Below are positions 62,528-64,000 of a DNA stretch of 64,000 nucleotides, piece by piece. The translations under genes were made by a program, and so were the position numbers. Source of the DNA: Blautia sp. (lineage in GTDB: Bacteria; Bacillota; Clostridia; Lachnospirales; Lachnospiraceae); the NCBI GenBank assembly GCA_022769545.1, contig JALEJS010000033.1:1-64000 (forward strand), read 5' to 3'. Below the pieces are notes generated by a model. The model did no database searches, was not told the DNA's origin, and saw only the letters and a list, made by a program, of their open reading frames with translations. Within the stretch, counting starts at the first letter, position 1, and each line of letters begins with the position of its first letter.

Positions 62528-63161
62528 GTTTTTTCCGCTCTCTTAGTGCAGCTTCCCTTCTGGAGAAAACGCAGCCGCAGTAATTCTGCCGGTACAGACC
62601 GTATTCCTTTGAAAGCTCTGTAGAGCGCTTGTAGCCGTTTTTCTTTTTAAAATCGGAGGGAAGATGAGAAATGTGATAGATTTCTCCCAGTTCTTCGCCA
62701 ATCTGATTGAGCATGGATGCATTCTTCAGCGGACTGATGCTGAGTGTCGTCGTAAACCACGAAAAGCCATATTCCTTTGCCAGTCTTGCAGTCTCCTCCA
62801 GGCGAAGACGATAACAGCGGAAGCACCGTTCCTGCCCCTCCGGCAGATCCTCCAGCCCTTTCGCCATCTCAAAAAAAACTTCCGGACGATATTCTCCCTC
62901 CAGAAAAGAAACCGGATGGTCAAATTTCATCTCACGGATCAGCCTGCGCATTTCTTCCACACGCTTTTCGTATTCCTCCCGGGGAGATATGTTCGGATTA
63001 TAATAAAAAACCGTAATTTCAAAATATCTGGACAAATATTCCAGAACATAGCTGCTGCAGGGTGCACAGCAGCTGTGGAGAAACAGACGCGGTACCCTGT
63101 TTTCTTCCTGCAGCTTTTCGATGCATGTTTCCAGTTCTTTCTGATAGTTTCTCTGATTCAA
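62517..63161 (-). CDS. queH: epoxyqueuosine reductase QueH
   Basis: 214 residues. Reduces epoxyqueuosine to queuosine in tRNA, the non-cobalamin alternative to QueG. Cysteine pairs HSCCAPCSSY (N-terminal) and CFRCYRLRLEETA bind the Fe-S cluster and metal. TTTLSISPLKNASMLNQIG is a further family block. It lies 18 bases after the membrane-anchored gene upstream. Confidence 0.92.
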   Translation of the reverse strand: MNQRNYQKELETCIEKLQEENRVPRLFLHSCCAPCSSYVLEYLSRYFEITVFYYNPNISPREEYEKRVEEMRRLIREMKFDHPVSFLEGEYRPEVFFEMAKGLEDLPEGQERCFRCYRLRLEETARLAKEYGFSWFTTTLSISPLKNASMLNQIGEELGEIYHISHLPSDFKKKNGYKRSTELSKEYGLYRQNYCGCVFSRREAALRERKKLAN

Positions 63162-63179
63162 AATACCAACCTCTCATTT

Positions 63180-63881
63180 TTAAGAAATGCAGAACTCTTC
63201 GATCCACCGGATGGCATGCTCCGGGTTTGGCGCATTTGCCACCACGCACACAATGGTCGGTTCGTAAGGAAGCGAAAAGTCCTCCGCCACACTGCTGTTC
63301 TGCAGAACCAGGCGCTCACCCTGCAGGGATTCTCCCAGCTTCTCACAGGTATCCGCATCCAGAAGCTCTTCCAGATTCAGGAAATAGTCCCCGGTATGAA
63401 AACTGCTTTCGTACAGTTCTTCCGGCATCAGCACAACATCGATGGAAGCTGCACCGACCTTTGTGGAAAATGACATCTGGCTGGAATAATTCAGTTTGTT
63501 TTCCTCATCCAGGAACAGACTGCTGTCAATCGTGATTTCCTGGTATTTGCTGTCCCATCCGAGCGTTTCCCGTATTTTGCCCGATACCTCTGTCGTATCC
63601 TCCATCCGGGATTCCACTACCGCAAACGAAAGAACAGTATCAATTTTAGAATTTCGATAGGATACGGAAACAATATAAATCAGAAGCGCGATGACAAGCA
63701 CTGCTGCCATTGCCGGCTTGTAATACATCCAGATATACTGGATCCGTTTTCCCCAGCTCATTTCCCTGAGCTTCTGCTTTTCCATCTGTCGTTTCTGTTC
63801 TTTCGTCAGATCCGACTCGTGAATCACAGGTTCTGTCGGCTGTTCCTGTGTCTCCCCATCCGGTTTCCATTCAATTCTCAT
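63180..63881 (-). CDS. membrane-anchored protein of unknown function
   Basis: 233 residues. A charged cytoplasmic N terminus (about 1-55, EQPTEPVIHESDLTKEQKRQMEKQ) precedes one transmembrane helix (AMAAVLVIALLIYIVSVSY, about 57-75). The outer domain of about 155 residues has no motif I recognise; lines such as SIDVVLMPEELY and DTCEKLGESL resemble the substrate-binding style of small extracellular ligand binders, but this is weak. AGAGGTGAT precedes ATG 63881. It shares a transcript with queH by spacing. Confidence 0.7.
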   Translation of the reverse strand: MRIEWKPDGETQEQPTEPVIHESDLTKEQKRQMEKQKLREMSWGKRIQYIWMYYKPAMAAVLVIALLIYIVSVSYRNSKIDTVLSFAVVESRMEDTTEVSGKIRETLGWDSKYQEITIDSSLFLDEENKLNYSSQMSFSTKVGAASIDVVLMPEELYESSFHTGDYFLNLEELLDADTCEKLGESLQGERLVLQNSSVAEDFSLPYEPTIVCVVANAPNPEHAIRWIEEFCIS

Positions 63882-64000
63882 TCGTACGATCACCTCTTTT
63901 TTATTCTTTTTATCATACCATACCCACCTTTTGATGTCCACAGACAGACAGAAAACTTCACATACTGATCAAAATCTTTTGAAACATCCGTTTCTGCAAA

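Overview
The window reads as chromosomal DNA of an anaerobic gut-type Firmicute, most likely a Lachnospiraceae member of the Blautia/Ruminococcus type. This rests on gene content: pyruvate phosphate dikinase, a PPi-type phosphofructokinase, type III glutamine synthetase, archaeal-type AspRS beside gatCAB, LL-diaminopimelate aminotransferase, QueH, a GGGtGRT protein, AGGAGG ribosome sites and short rho-independent terminators. The genus is an inference. I see no rRNA, tRNA, phage, insertion sequence or CRISPR.

Layout. 1-4449: 3' end of a desulfoferrodoxin, then ppdK and a PPi-type phosphofructokinase. 4840-6942: aldose epimerase-like protein plus MFS transporter. 7046-13186: glyS, recO, era and an M16C peptidase. 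13499-20719: diguanylate cyclase, tyrosine phosphatase, AEC transporter, an M20/HAD/M18 gene run and a small cupin; the intergenic DNA here carries dispersed repeats. 20834-26668: dapL and aspS-gatCAB. 26801-40487: nitrogen and glutamine block with an ANTAR regulator, glnA, gltD, gltB, pyrG, purF and glnN. 40650-43733: TRIC-type channel and two paralogous secreted SGNH proteins. 44019-45755: ammonium transporter fused to a PII domain. 45991-52967: MATE pump, ABC-F ATPase, small exported protein, NifU-like/GGGtGRT pair, TraX-like protein. 53052-63881: large VWA/BIG2 surface protein, FocA-type channel, beta-helix protein, topoisomerase, asd, argH, queH and a membrane-anchored unknown.

The most interesting system is an apparent RNA antitermination regulon for nitrogen. 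glnA, glnN, purF and the amt-PII gene each have a sigma-A-like promoter followed within about 2-15 nt of the predicted start by a GC-AAAGG-type element. In glnA, glnN and purF this folds as a short stem closing an AAAGGC hexaloop, with A at position 1 and G at position 4 as known for ANTAR target RNAs. The same bases form the 5' arm of an intrinsic terminator, so the two folds exclude each other. The ANTAR protein is encoded directly behind glnA and lacks a phosphoacceptor Asp. Only one hairpin precedes each terminator, unlike the described two-hairpin targets.

Several genes work together. PPDK and PPi-PFK suggest a PPi-linked glycolysis. Amt, two glutamine synthetases and GOGAT feed the glutamine users PurF, PyrG and GatCAB. 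Asd and DapL belong to lysine/diaminopimelate synthesis. Noncoding DNA holds a 100-bp repeat (two copies and a fragment, about 91% identical), a 60-bp inverted-repeat element (two copies) and a 40-bp perfect palindrome.
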